The position numbers were made by a program, and so were the translations under genes. Of a DNA stretch of 64,000 nucleotides, positions 24,801 through 38,225 are shown piece by piece (the stretch's first letter is position 1; each line of letters begins with the position of its first letter). The notes under the pieces were generated by a model. The model searched no databases, was not told the origin of the DNA, and saw only the letters and a program-made list of their open reading frames with translations. The stretch comes from Pezicula radicicola (lineage: Eukaryota > Ascomycota > Leotiomycetes > Helotiales > Dermateaceae), in the NCBI GenBank assembly GCA_003008705.1, contig PDUO01000032.1:92747-156746 (forward strand), written 5' to 3'.

Positions 24801-27800
24801 CATTTATAACATAGAAAGTATACTTACCTAAATGCACTGTTCATGTTGTATACATATACTCTTGTCAGCTGTTTCGACAGCTCCGTGGGTGTTAGCAGAT
24901 CTAATTTCCGGAACAGCGCATCCTGGGGTTCATTCTGGCCATTGTAACAAGTGGCATCTATCAGTATACCAAATGGTCGATGCCACATACGACTTGCAAT
25001 CTGCTTCTTGTTAGTATTGCAATACTCCTCTGCGAGCTGGTCATACCTTTAAGTAGCAGAATAATAGGAGATCGTAATCCGTAGCTTCAGTGTCAATATT
25101 TCGTAGAATAATACAGATCATCGAAAGACCATCCTGTTTATTGTCAGAAAATTCTTAAGTCAGGCCTTGCTAGACTACCTTGCTTTCACCACCATCATAC
25201 ACAGCCCTCGTAGAAATGATCGACTCGGTGCTTCTTCCTGCATTTCGTAGCATGAAATGCTGGAACCGGGAATATGACGGTGGGCTGTTTAATGCAATTG
25301 CTGGTCGGTTCCAGGAGACATTCATAGGCGGAGGCCCTAGGTTAGTGATGAGTCTTCGAAGAGACTCCAGTATGGGGATCTGGCCCTTGCTTATCTCAAG
25401 AGGAGAGTGAACAGAGCCCTTTCTCTCTCGAATAACAAGTTTCTGTCGCACATGATCCCAGTGATCGTACAAGAACCTGTGTAGTGCAACGCAGGAACCA
25501 AAATCAAAAGACTCAGTCTCCGCAACTGGCTCGCCCACATTCGGTGGTACCTTCGTCTATTAGAAAACCTACTCGGAAGAATGAGTGAAGGGAGGCGGAA
25601 TTGCTCACCGATATTTCTCTGAGGAATGTGGTTACTCGATATATATTCTGCGTCAGAAAGTCATTCAAAGGAAACATGTACGGCTCTTTTGCACCAAACA
25701 GCACATTATTAGCAAGATTTTGCACGACCTTTGCAATTAGTAAGAGGCCACGTCGCATCTCTTTGGAAGGTGTTGATGTGATTAGGCCCTCAGCATCTGG
25801 AGCCACGATGGCCGGGCAGAAGAATCGCAAGAATATGAAGGCACCAACGGCCGTAAATTTAGCCTCAGGGAACCGTTTCATAACAGCCGACGATATCTGT
25901 GGTATCTTGTTAGGAATCTAGATGCTATTTTTAATATAAGGCAATTGACTTACAATACTGCAAATCCTCCGGAAGGAGACGGGTATATGGGCCGCAGAAC
26001 TACAAATATCGTCGATGAACACCTTTGTGACCACTCGAAGCTGTAGTGCGTTCTTCTGGAGCTCCTCTGCAGAAGCTGTCCGAGCTGGATCTAATTCAAG
26101 ATCAAGGTCCTTTGAGGTTAATATGAGACGCTCAAGGACTTTCTGTAAGGTTGCTTTCAAGTACGCCGCCCCTTTCCATTTGGCATAGACAGAGAGCATT
26201 TTCGTTGCTACACAATTTCTACGTAGGAGTTCGGCTTCGTTCTCTATCCAATATGTCAGCGTAAATCTAGCTTATATAGGACGTAAAGCGTACCAGTTTC
26301 ATCAACTTCATGTTCAATGAGAGCTTCAAGCAAAACAAAGCCTAGACCTCTCGAGTCGAAGATGTTCAACAAGGATATTGTCATTTCGTCAACCTCCATA
26401 CTTGGGCAGGCATCACAGAGGGCAATTGTTAATGTCATGTCGTTGATAAGCAACTACAGAGATACAGTCAGATGAAATTTCCTTCGTGTGTTTTCCATAA
26501 CTCACATCAAGGAGCTCGTCGTATTTCTCATTAACCGCCGCATCGGAAAGGTTATTGAATTCAGTGCCTTGGATCAGGATATTGCATAGAACGGTGACAA
26601 ATGCTGTTCGGATGTCGAGATCCTCATGATATCCAATGTTTAGAGAATGCTTGAGACCAACATCGATATTCGCACTTAGCAAATTGGATAATGCCGTTAT
26701 TGCAAGTTCAGGAGTAGTCATAGTTTCATCGCCTCCTGTCGAGAAGATTCGTACTTCGTTTCTCCCTAGTTCTGAAGTCTCGGAGTTGAGTAGCGAGAGA
26801 AATCTGTTAAAGTATGTATGGAACATCTGAGACTTCAAATCACTAGTATCTGCATCACTTTGGCCCTCAGCTGGTTGTAGTGGTAGCCGATATGTCAAAT
26901 CTGCTAGCGCTTTCAGGCATGCTCTATCAAGGTCTTTTTGCAAGCGGAATATTTCATCTGCACGGGCACCGCCAAGTCTGTTGAAAATGAATGTCAATAA
27001 CTTCTGGTAAAGGTTTGGTCGCAGTAGGGTACCGACTCCTCCATGCAAGGGGGTTGGGCAACTTACAAGGCCAAGTTTTCAGCTGGAGAGCCTGGACGTG
27101 CAATCCAGCCAAATATGACTTCTAGGAGCTGATTTCGGATGCGGACGTCGTGCCTCAGGTTAAGAAGTTCTTTCTTCCGTGTCACCGTCTCACACAATAG
27201 GCATATCTTAATCTTGACTCTCAGCGTACTTGAGCTCTCGTTCAGGCTATTCATGAACTTGGCAAAGTTGAGTGTCAATCCTCCGATGTCTATTGACATG
27301 CTCGCACCAATCTCTGTGGGGCTTCCGAGTCTTTCGACTATGCTCCTGAGAAGGGCCGCAGCTTGTTCTGCGAAGATGATGCGAGTATCTGGAGTCATTG
27401 ACGTGCTGTTTGAGGTCGACCCGTTGTTGCGAGGACTGTCGAAGAGAACCTCAAGTTCTGACTCTAGTGTTTCAAATAGAGGGATGTAAAGAGGTGGTGA
27501 TACTTCTCCCGATAGCACTTCCCTCATAGCCTCCCTAATCCTGACGTTGTTGCTGGCTAGCATCTGGATACTTTGCTTCATGTATCGGCTAAGGAGAGTA
27601 TCGTCATAGCTTTCTGGCGAAAGCCTGTCTATCCACCGCAATCCTGCGAGGCCAGATTCCTCAGGCGCCAAAGCCTGATCAGATATGCAAGTTCCTCCAA
27701 GAGAAGCAAGAAACCCGGAATAATTACGCCATTCAATAAGCGATTTTTCTTCAATTGTATCTGGCGCTCGAGTCGTAATTTGTTTAGACAAGTTGAGCCA

Positions 27801-30648
27801 CTTATCGAAAACAATTTCCCATGCAGCGAGGATGCCTGCCGTGGGATGTTGCATCTGCCTTAGAAGACCCCTCACTCGCTTCTGAAACGCAACCAAGCCG
27901 GTGAAGACAAAGTCTGGTGAGGCTATCTCAAGGAAGACATCAAGGTTCCGAAGTCCTGACGTCGCCGATTTTGACGAATCGGTAACTGCTGCAATAAGCT
28001 GGCTCTCTTGACAGAGAAGCAATATACAGCTTGTAACTAGCTGACAAGTTGAGATTTCGGCCGAACAGAGAGTTACTAAGAAAGCCATCTCGAGTTTTGT
28101 GGAAGCAGCTGCACGTTCCGGCAATTCCTCGTCCAGTTCTGCCATATCCTGATTCCAAAAGTTAGCGATAGATTGAGAATCGCCATGAAACAATTTTGAT
28201 ACAAGCTGCAGAGCATAGTTCTCTCCTGCTGCTCAAAATTTTTATAAAATAGTGCATCAAGCCACATCTAGTCCGTGTAGAATGCACTACGCATACGAGG
28301 ATGCCATTTAGGAGCCATAGCATATTCTATTAGGACTTAGACAAGAACATATGTAAACATACCTTTGCCGATTTTAAAAGTATTAAGCGTGACTTCAGGT
28401 AGTCGTGGATAAAGCCAAGTGCTGATTTCCCGCCGCCTTGGTAAGTGACAATTTTGTCTGATACTGCAGTAAGCACGTAGGACCTAATGATGTTAGTCGC
28501 CAAATAAAACAACCATATGCTTGACGACTAACGTAGTTCTCCAGAAGTTTTGTCTTAAAGTAAGGGTGTTCAGGCTCTGCCCATTACGCCAGAGGTCGAA
28601 GGGAACATCTGTCATGATTCTTCGGACGACTGAACCTGTAAGGTCCCTCACACGCTCATCGTCTGTAACCAAGTATTTTACGAACGTGGTACAAAGGTCC
28701 TCAAAGAACTCGTTGTATTCTGCCTCGCCGAGTGGCGCTCCTTCAAAAAGAGTAGCTGGGGAAGCATCGAGGAAGCTTAGGATATTGTATATGATGTCTG
28801 TCGAAGGAGCAATCTCAAGCGGCTTTAAAAGCGTATATTGCTCATCAGGGTATGAATCCCTCGTGCCAGGAGTGGTCCCCTACACAAGTCAGTAAGCCAT
28901 CAATGTCACGTAAATCAACACTTGGCAATGGACAAGAGTAAGCAATACCTTCAATTGCGTACGCACAAACCCCGAAACTTTGGAATATAATGGCCGGTAC
29001 TCTTCAGCGTTTGGTTGCCTTGCGAAATGCGTGCACGCTGATATGACCGCAACTTTAAATTCCGGCGGAGAGTTAGAAGCCAGACAAACAGGCGCCAGAC
29101 TTTCCACGCAGGACTCAAAGTTGAGATGTGCTAGGCTGACAAATGCTGCTGTCATTAAACTACTGTCGAGGATGGTGGAGTCCATCCCAGCAGTATACTT
29201 CCTGAATACTGCTTCTCGGACCTCTTCCTGTACGTCTAATGCAAAACTAAGGAGAGCAGCATCACTGTCGAGAGTGAAGTGCCGGGAAACCCTTAGAAGA
29301 GACGTTAGACAGTAGATAGCCGCTTCATTTCTATTTCTCAAAGCCTTCCTGAGCATTTCTAGAAATTGAACCTTCTTGGAAATACCACTGCTTTTAACTT
29401 CCCTCATGTTGCTGGCAACCTCGAAGACATCGGGTAGCAGAAATAAAAGAGAAATCTGAAATGGGAAGAGCAACGCCTTTCGCCGACCTCCATCAATCAT
29501 AGTGTTCGTCATATCAAAAAGTGTTTCTGCACCGCCGTCGAGCCTCGTATGCATGGTATGTAGGTCTACAAACTCTTCTGGATTCCGTTCGAGCCACCTG
29601 GTGATCAGTAATGGTACTACAATTGCGACGGTTGTTTGGAAAGCCTTGCGTAGGTGCAAGAAACTTCCGCACAACTCCTGGATAACAACGCTTAGTTTAC
29701 GACTATTCACCCAGAAGTATGATATGAGGCGAATGGTGATGAGCCCACTTCTATCGTCGTTAGCCACAAGATTGGTCTGCACAGTGTTGCCGGAAGGTAG
29801 GTGAGCTGCACGGAGTCCACGGAGTGAGTTTTTGAGGTAGTCAAGAACCCTCGGCCAGTTGGAGAACGACACATACTCTACTATTCTTCGAGTACAAAGT
29901 TCGGTGATTTCATCCCTTTCAAGGAGCAGTTTTGATGTCTCAGTTGCACTGGGCTGACCACTCGAGAGCAGACTATTACTGGATCCATCAGAAATGATAC
30001 TTACACCACCGCTTCTCGAGGCGTCATCGAGTATATTGGTTGCAGGTAGCACAAAGGTATCGGGAACAGGGCTCGAAAATATTTTAATGGCGTCCAGCAA
30101 CCTCGGAACCAAATTGTCGTCCAGGGGCTCTGGAGGAAACTCAAGCCCATGCTGAGACAATCGCGCCGTCCCACCGGAAATACCTCCTGCGCGTTGCATA
30201 GGTTTTGGACCCCTTTCAGAGTCCGATCCATCAGAGTCATAACTCTGCTCATCATCCGTCTCTAAAACACTTTGCGCCGCGTTCACATTTGCCCAATGGG
30301 TTGCGCAACACTCAGCAAGGAGTTCTATGATATAGAGTTCGGAGTGTAGAACATGCAAAGGGTGCGCATTGATTCCCTTGTAGGGCCGCGCCAGTTCCTC
30401 CAGCAATTGTACAAGCGTATCGACCACTACTCCAATGGAGGCACAGCTCACGTTGACGAGAGTAGTGCGTGTAAGGAGTACAACATCATCACGGCGCAGG
30501 TCATGGGAATGGGAGCCGGTACGATGCGGAAGCTACAGAGAAATGCAGGGTTAGCATGAGGACGGCTGTCGTTTGTGGTTAAGAATATATATACCCTCGT
30601 CGTCAAACGCTCCACCAGAGTGATGACGAGACTGGCATCTCCGTTCAT
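21816..30648 (-). CDS. IRA1: Neurofibromin/Ira-type Ras GTPase-activating protein
   Basis: This giant multi-exon gene encodes roughly 2,600 residues with about a dozen or more short introns; I verified several junctions but not every one. It starts MNGDASLVITLVERL (exon 1 30648-30595). A long helical-repeat N-terminal half follows. The RasGAP domain lies around 26,500-25,500: the arginine-finger segment AELLRRNCVATKM, then the FLR-type motif GAFIFLRFFCPAIVAPDA and NVLFGAKEPYMFPLNDF. Next comes a Sec14/CRAL-TRIO-like module (DYDLLLFCYLKIASRMW, FGILIDATCYN) with a PH-like part, as in neurofibromin. The C-terminal helical region ends with a stop at 21816-21818. It turns off Ras by stimulating GTP hydrolysis at membranes, restraining cAMP/PKA and MAPK signalling. 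The last intron (branch GACTAAC) is inferred; without it the protein ends 22 residues differently. Confidence 0.93.
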
Positions 30649-31516
30649 GACGAGAGCACAATTATGGCAGCACCAATCCGGTCAGGCAGAATACGCGCAT
30701 GCGACAATTCTTGCGCCTGTGTAGGCTTTTATCCTCGGTTCAACCTATGGAGTAGCTGCGTGGACTTTGGAGGGATCGCGAACATAGCCTTCGATAGACG
30801 TGTGTGAGGGTGATGTTTGCCGTGGTACGTGTATAAGATTTAGGTGGGCGGCAAAGAAGCGTGAGTCGTCGTAGAAGGCTTAGGAAACATGAGGTTAGAA
30901 AGTTAATAGGGAGTCTACGAGTATACTGTAGCATTAGAGTTTCGCGCCTCCCACTACAATTCATTGAGATTCACTAGCAAGCGGGGCCAATGCCGCCTCA
31001 TCCTTGCACAGTGTCGCAATTGACACCAACCTGGTTTTGACAGCTTACAAGGGCTTTCAGTAGGCCCATATCAGTGGTCCGACTGTCCACATCCCAGAAT
31101 ACATTCCGTGGTATAATGTCACTGCCACAAAGATGCATGTAATAAGTGTTTACATAGATAATTAAAGTAGAAGATGTTTAGGAGTGTGGGTAATCAATCT
31201 ACTGAAGTATTTACCTTGGACCTGCTTTGGATACCTCACTTGGTTTGGATGACTGAGTTGAATCAAATAGCTCACTTTGCTCTCGCTGTGGCTGGAAATT
31301 GCGCCTCACTAAAGCTCGTCTAGACGAATCTACAGTCACACGTCACTACCGTTGAAGAAGTCATTCGACATTGCATTTTAGACAGGCTGTCTCAAGGTAT
31401 TTTACAAGTTATACACCATACAGAGCAACACTCGGCTAGCTCAGTACTGATAGTAACCTATGTTAAAATGTCTCGTCACTAGCTTACTTCAATATGACAC
31501 TAGGTGGCTCTATCGA
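30649..31516. promoter_or_regulatory. Upstream region of the RasGAP gene and RAT1 3' flank
   Basis: An 868-bp spacer. The half next to 30,649 is the presumed RasGAP promoter and leader; the other half is RAT1 3' flank. No gene is seen. Confidence 0.4.
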
Positions 31517-34500
31517 TCAACGCCTGCCTTGTTGACCTCGGTAGGAATCGCCTGCTCCACGTCGATGGTCCTGACCATATCCAGGTGCTGGCGGATACCC
31601 ATATGATACTCCAGGGGGAAGAGGTGGTGGCCCACGCGCAAAGCCACCAATGCCAGGAGGTGGAGGAGGTTGCCAATGTTGGGGTTGTCCTCCATATCCA
31701 TTACCACCGTATCCATTACCTCCATAGCCGCTCCCTCCATATCCAGAGGGGGCAGGGTACTGTGATGGAGGCGCTGAGTAATGGTTGCCGTTTCGACTAT
31801 TTTGCCCATTTTGTCCATATCCATTATAACCGTTCGAAGATCCATACGACTGTTGATTCGATGAGCCCGAAGCATAGTTAAATGAGTTACGACCTCTGCC
31901 ATTTCCACTTAATGGTACATTACCGTGGCTGCGGCCAGACTTGGCTGCTCGACCCTTTGTTGCCTCGATATCGGCTTGAGTCAGTGCTGGAGTTGGGAAT
32001 TTGACCCCTCTCAAGAGCATAGACTTATGGATATGACTCGAGGTAGGCATCTTATAGTGCACACTAAATACTAGTATTAGTAAGATGAAGCGTAACATTG
32101 GGTATGGATCGGGGTATAGAAAGTGCCAAAACTAACGTGATAGAACGATCATCATCCAATTGTGGCATTGCACTCTCATTCAGCTTGAATACAAGAGACT
32201 CATGAGGTAAAGCATCGCTTTTCTCCACTATGCCAGTGAGTCCTTCGCTGGACTTGGCATTCAATTTAAATTTTGGTGGACCTTGCTTCTTGGAATAGAA
32301 GTTTGTAGCAATGTCCTCATAGAGGGATTGGTGAGCCTCAGCAACAATGAGAATATCATTGCCTACTCCGTTTCGGGCAGCAACATCTGGTGGGAGGAGA
32401 GGATACTTCTTTGCCATGGCGTCTAGAAGACGTTGAGAATCAATGAAGGGCAGAAGGGCGACGCCCTGCCATGCAAATTTCTTTCCATTGAGGTCCAACG
32501 CAAATTCCTCTGGGTAGAAATCGATGATTTCACTATCCGCTTCAGTCATCAATGGATGGAAGACCTCAGGAATAGCATGTCTTGATGCAGCTGGGAGGAC
32601 GCCCATCAATTGTTCAAAAGGTCTGAAAACCCTACCCTTCTCGAAGCCAATTTTCATATCTTTTAGATCGACAAAATCTGCTGCGAATGGTGCATAATGA
32701 TATGGATAGTACCAGTCCCAGGAAGGACAACCTTGGAAATAGTAGAGGAGAACCCATGCTAATCCCTCGACATATGCTCTACCAACCTTGTGGCGGAATT
32801 CAAGATCTCTGGGGTCCACGTGGAACTTTTGTTCGTAATACCGATCGGCATAACCCTCATCCCATAATCGTACAGTGTCGACTGGCGGCTCATCACTTGG
32901 GGTCTTTGGCGTGCCGGGCTGCGGCGTGGTACGACCAGGAGTGCTGCTCGTATCGTCATCCTCCATCAGCTCAGCCTTCCGCTTTCCTAGTGCAGAGGGC
33001 GAATCTGATTCACCAGTAACAGCGACTGCTGCAGTTACGTCTGAAGTTTCCGTAACGCCAGATGCACTAGCACCCTGCATTTGGCTTTTCAGGACTGCGG
33101 CTGCACTTTTGTTGGCCTGGTTTGCACTGTAGATGGCTTTACGGTTGACCACCATATCGTGGGTCAGCTCTCTGGCCTCCTTAGTGATATTACCTGGGGC
33201 GAAAAGAGGGAGGAGGGAAGGAGGGTCGGCATTGGAGGGCCTTCCATTCTGTCGGCTATTTGTTGGAGAATCTTGAAATCCACCTCGGCCGCCTCGCCCA
33301 CCACCACGACCTCCACGACCGCCGTCCTGAAGCTTGCGCCTTTTGGCGTTCGCATCCCGTCGCTCCTCAGTCTGTCTCCGTCGTCGAAAGATAGCATCTT
33401 CTTGCTTCGCTAGTCCGTCCAGGATAAACTGTGCCCTCTCCAGGTCAACATGTCCATCCTTCGTTAAATAACCACCCATGTATGGCATATTGTCCCTCCA
33501 AATTGCAATAAGAGTATCAATACCATTCTCTCGAATTTCGAGACTGGGCAAATGTGGCAAAAAGTCGTTTCCAACAAAAAAGCACATGAATACCCAGTCA
33601 TCAATAGCCCTCTCAAGGTCAAATCTGAATGGTTGATCCGGGACATACAACTCTGCAGCTAGATACTCCCGAAGAACTGAAACATGGAGCCAGATGAATG
33701 GCTTTAGTGGGTGAGCGTTATCTTTCTCATCAAATTCTCCTTGCTTAACTTTCGCTTCCCCTGTACACTCTCGTGCTTCATGGCCCGCTTGGCCACATAA
33801 ATGGCAAGTACGAGGCTTTGAGTCTTGAAAGAATACATCCTCACGCAGGACTCGAAAATGCGGCTCGTGCGTTCCCAATCCTAACATGATCAAATCTGCA
33901 TCTAGTCCATAGATAACATGTCTGGTATTCGGGTCGTGCTCGGGAGAAGATCGCTGAGATCGGATAAATTCCATAATCTTATGCTCGCCTTCGCCAGGGA
34001 CTGTTGAATCAGAGATAATGACCTTCATCTTCGCCCAGGCTGGATCTGTGTTCAGTTTGTAAGCACACCAATATCTTAAGCTGGAAGCCAAGACATCCAT
34101 GAAAGGCGTTCCTGGTGTGATAGAATTGGAATCGAAAGCCTTTTTTGGTGCCTCTTCTTCCTCTATACGACCGCCTTGGGATTTGAGCATCTTCAGAAGT
34201 TCTGCCTTGTCTAGCTCCTTTTCCTTTGCCTCCTGTGCTGCACGAAATCGTCTCGATCGCTGCTGATTCATTTTCGCACGTGGTGCAACTCCATCTGTTC
34301 ATGTTTAGTAAATCCATCATTCTATCGGGTTCGTAAGGATCCATCATACCGACAGCAATCAGTAAGAGCTTCCTAGGCCGAACCATATTCACAACACGCT
34401 CAGTGTATTTGAAAATCTCCAACATCATCTCTTCCTCATCCTTTGGAGGAGGTCTATCCTCGGGATGTGAACACGGATGAACAATACCGTTCATGTCGAG

Positions 34501-34756
34501 GTATAAGTTGTCAAATTCTTCATTGTTTGGATTCGGTCCCCTGGTGTCAATGGGGATGATCTGGCCATCGATTTCACGTGGTTGCTCCTCAATTACTGGC
34601 GATACAATCTTCGGATACCTAGGCACTATTAGCATAAGTCTTCAGCATAGGAAGAATGGCCATACTTTTGCGATAACCAACGAAACAACGCTAGCAAGAT
34701 GTTAGTATTTTGCTGCGCCAATCTGTCTTGGGGGACTACGCACCTGGAACACCCAT
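31517..34756 (-). CDS. RAT1: 5'-3' exoribonuclease 2 (Rat1/Xrn2/Dhp1)
   Basis: This nuclear 5'-3' exoribonuclease trims rRNA and snoRNA and triggers torpedo termination of RNA polymerase II. Five exons (34756-34744, 34690-34666, 34618-34350, 34294-32137, 32063-31517) give 1003 residues, the family size. The N-terminus [19 protein letters not shown] and acidic catalytic motifs ([32 protein letters not shown]) are intact. A CCHC zinc knuckle ([14 protein letters not shown]) sits in the N-terminal half, as in Rat1/Xrn2 but not Xrn1. RGG-like ([12 protein letters not shown]) and C-terminal Gly-Tyr-Gly/Pro-rich low-complexity tracts follow. It is divergent to USO1 with 481 bp between starts. Confidence 0.96.
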
Positions 34757-35237
34757 TTTGAATAACCTTGCAAGGTACTCAACGTAGACGCGATGAAGAT
34801 TCGTGCAGAAGCTAGGAGAGCGCTGCTGTAGAGAATGTGCTTATTGTCCGAATTTGCGCGCGAGCTTTACTTCGTGAATAAGTCTACTGAAAAAATTCCG
34901 CAGGAGCGGCAAAGAGAGGGGATGACCGACGCACAGTATCGAGCCGCATGGGTGTCAAGTAATTCTAAGGTGTTGAAAGAAAGAAGGGACTGTTGCTTTG
35001 TTGTTAGGGAAAAAGTGTCGATGAAGGCTCCAGGCAGGCAGCGTGGTGCAGATCTGGGGTAAATTAACCCGGCGGCTCGGCGTTTGTTAGCCGCACGAGG
35101 CGCGGTCTATATAGCACCTTTAAATCTTCCGAACGACTTTCTCAGATTTGGACTACCTATGAGCTTTAATAAGCACCCACCGCTATGAATACTCCAAATT
35201 TCAATGGCAAATAACACAGCCGAATATCGACAGAGCA
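34757..35237. promoter_or_regulatory. Divergent RAT1/USO1 promoter region with USO1 uORFs
   Basis: A 481-bp shared upstream region. On the plus strand, two short upstream ORFs precede USO1: 35185-35214 (9 codons) and 35204-35281 (25 codons, overlapping the USO1 start out of frame). Confidence 0.5.
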
Positions 35238-38225
35238 ATGTTTGCCATCGCATCGACCCCGGCGAAGCAGAGCGTCAGTGAAACTATTACTACACTTTCA
35301 GGAAGACTGTCCTCTTCCACACTCCTCGAAGACAGACGCGCCGCTATACTAGGGTTGAGGAGTTTCGCCAAAGAGTACCCAGCTTCTGTTGCATCTGATG
35401 CCTTGAGAGGCTTGATAGAAAGCCTGCGCAAGGATGGAGAAGATGTGGATACCGTGAAAGTTGTCCTCGAGACACTGATTATGTTATTCAATCCGAATAA
35501 GAACAGCGAAGAGGCCTCCGAAGAAATTGCGCTCTGGCTCGCAGATGAATTCACACAGCGGCAGGATAATATAACCCTACTCTTGAACTTCCTGGAAACT
35601 AACGATTTTTACTCCCGACTTTACTCGCTACAACTTCTCTCCGCGATTCTTTCGTCAAGGACTGAGCGAACAGAAGAATGTATATTTACAGCTCCTTTAG
35701 GAATACCAAGACTAGTGGCGGTGCTCGATGACAGAAGAGAAGCGATTCGAAATGAGGGTCTTTCGCTGCTCACTTACCTCACACCGAATCTTTCCGAACT
35801 ACAGAAGTTGGTTGCTTTCGAGAATGCTTTCGACCGCATATTTAACATTATCAAAAAGGAAGGGTCTCTTTCACAAGGCGACAGAATAGTGGAGGATTGT
35901 CTGATTCTTCTTGCAAACCTTCTACGGCTAAATGTGTCCAACCAATCTCTTTTCCGAGAGACTGGATGTGTGCCCAAGCTGGCACGGCTACTGAGCGATG
36001 TGCTGTTGGATCAGGAGTCTGAAGAGGAGGTTGCTGAGTGGGCCCAAGATCAAAAGAACAGGAACATATATGCACTCTTGGCTGTACTAAGATTGTTTCT
36101 TATCGCAGGAGGTGCAGGCACTCAGACAAACCAATTATCATTTTGGAAGCATGGAATTTTGAAACAGGTGTTGCAACTAGCATTCGGTCGTGCTACCCAA
36201 ATGCAAATTAAGGCAGAGGTACGCACATACAGCTCCTCCATTAGTAATTCAAAGCGTGTGTTGATGAACCCATACTAGGCCCTAATCACCTGTGCAGATA
36301 TAATCCGTGGAAACGCACAGCTTCAAGAAGCATTTGCACAGCTGCAAGTTACAAGAGTGCTGATTGGACCACCCGAGGGAACTAATGGGAACACTGGGCA
36401 GAATGGCCTTGCACAGAGCTATGTGATCGATGGCCTGCTTGACCTTACATTGAGCGTGTCATTATATTCAGCTTTTGATACCCGCCTTGCGGCATGCGAA
36501 TGTATCAAAGCCTATTTCTACAATCACCCAATCATTCGACTCCACTTCCTCAATCGTGCTATCGAAGGTCATACTTCCGGCGCCGACGAGACTGCAAATG
36601 TACTAACAACATTACTGCAACCGATGGAAGGTAACATGTCTAGTGATCCTTATCGGCATTGGTTCGCTGCTGTCTTGCTCTTCCATTTAATTTTTGAAGA
36701 TTCGGAAGCCAAGAGTCGCGCAATGAGCGTCGCACAGGGTGATGCTGATAGTGGCGAAGAAGTGGTAACATGCATTCAGCAAATTACTGAGAACTTGATC
36801 AGCGGTATGCGGAGGAGTGGGGATGAGCGTGTGTTGGTTGGATATTTGATGCTGCTCTGCGGATGGCTCTTCGAAGAGCCAGATGCTGTTAATGACTTCC
36901 TAGGCGAAGGAAGTAATCTTCAAAGTTTAGTGAAGGGAGTTCTTGAAGGCGGTGCAGATGCCATCATTGTCCAAGGACTATGTGCGATGCTTCTTGGAAT
37001 CGTCTATGAGTTTTCTACAAAAGACTCGCCCATATCTAGAGCAACCCTTCACGGCCTGCTTTCATCTCACATGGGACGAGACCAATATGCTGATCGGCTT
37101 ACAAAATTGAGAGGCCATCCGCTTTTACGAGACTTCGAGGTTCTGCCCCAAAATCTTATTTCGGCTTCGATGGGTGGCCTTCCGGAGGTGTTCTTTGATA
37201 AGTCTTTTGTTGACTTTGCAAAGGATAACTTTAGTAGACTGCTTCGTGCAATTGACCGGGATCCCGGAATGGAAGTGCCAATTATGGCAAATGGTGTCCA
37301 GAAAGGAATATCAAGAGAGCTGGTTGACACGCTACGATTGCAATTGGAAGAGAAGGACAAGGCTTGTCAGCAGCTGGAAGTGCAGCTCATATCAACTGGG
37401 AGGCAACTGGGACAGGAGCAGGCAGATCACCGCAAAGCGAAAGAAACTTCCAATGTCGAACTCTCTAGAATCAAGCAAGTCAACGATGCTTTACAACGTC
37501 ACCACGAGGAAGATCTGAAGTACGTGGTAAAACGTGCGGCAAATTGTGCATATGCTGACATGAAGTAGTAAATTACGGACACAACAGAACCAATTGGTCC
37601 AAGACTACCAAAGACAGCTCGAGCATACCCGGAAGACTGCGGAAGCTGACCAAAACAGAATTGCTCAGGACTACCAAAGACAACTTGAACATGCGAAAAA
37701 GAGCTCCGAATCAAACCTAGACAGGATGCGGCGACGGGCCGAGGCCGAAGTTGCCGATCTCAAGGCAACTATTAGTAGTCTAGAAGCGGATCTTGCAAAA
37801 GTATTCAGCCTAATTCCCATTATTAGATAGCACCAACTAACCCTTGATAATAGGCCAACAAAAACCACTTGCAAGAGATCCAGAGCGCCCAAGAACAGTT
37901 CAGAATGCAGGAGCAAGAACTGAGTGGAAGATTGAAATCTGCAGAAGAAAAAACAAAAGAACTCGAGGCAGAAGTTATCTCATCGCAAGAGAAGATTGCC
38001 CAGACAGAAAGCTTGTTGGCTGAGAAGGACGCCGAAAAGCAGGCAGTTCAAACTGAACTTGAAGATATGCTGATGCTCTTTGAAGATGCCGAGGAAAAGA
38101 AATCTAAATATAAGGAGCGTCTCAAAGCTAAGGGAGAGTCCGTCTCAGACGGGGAAGATGATGAAGGCGACGAAGAAGAAACCGAGGAAGAGGAAGAGGA
38201 AGAGGACGACGACGAGGTCGATTGA
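35238..38225 (+). CDS. USO1: Uso1/p115 vesicle tethering factor
   Basis: This golgin-like tether works in ER-to-Golgi transport. Exons 35238-36218, 36279-37519, 37569-37800 and 37854-38225 give 941 residues. The N-terminal armadillo-like head contains LLEDRRAAILGLRSFAKEYP and continues through TDDLL-type helices to about residue 650. A coiled-coil tail follows (EEKDKACQQLEVQL..., ELSGRLKSAEEKTKELEAEV), ending in an acidic run of Glu/Asp. The tail has a perfect-period 22-residue tandem duplication (37585-37716) containing QDYQRQLEH twice. The acceptor of intron 2 could be TAG at 37566-37568 or AAG at 37563-37565, differing by one residue. The start at 35238 fits the family; an upstream ATG at 35204 is out of frame. 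Confidence 0.93.
37585..37716 (+). repeat. In-frame tandem duplication in Uso1 coiled coil (2 x 66 bp)
   Basis: Unit 1 (37585-37650) and unit 2 (37651-37716) encode 22 residues each, both of the form QN-x-x-x-QDYQRQLEH-x-x-K. The DNA is still similar (GACTACCAAAGACA in both). Confidence 0.9.

Noticed and set aside
31504..31881. Plus-strand frame with His-rich translation
   Set aside because: It is antisense to the Gly/Tyr/Pro-rich tail of RAT1; the low complexity explains the open frame.
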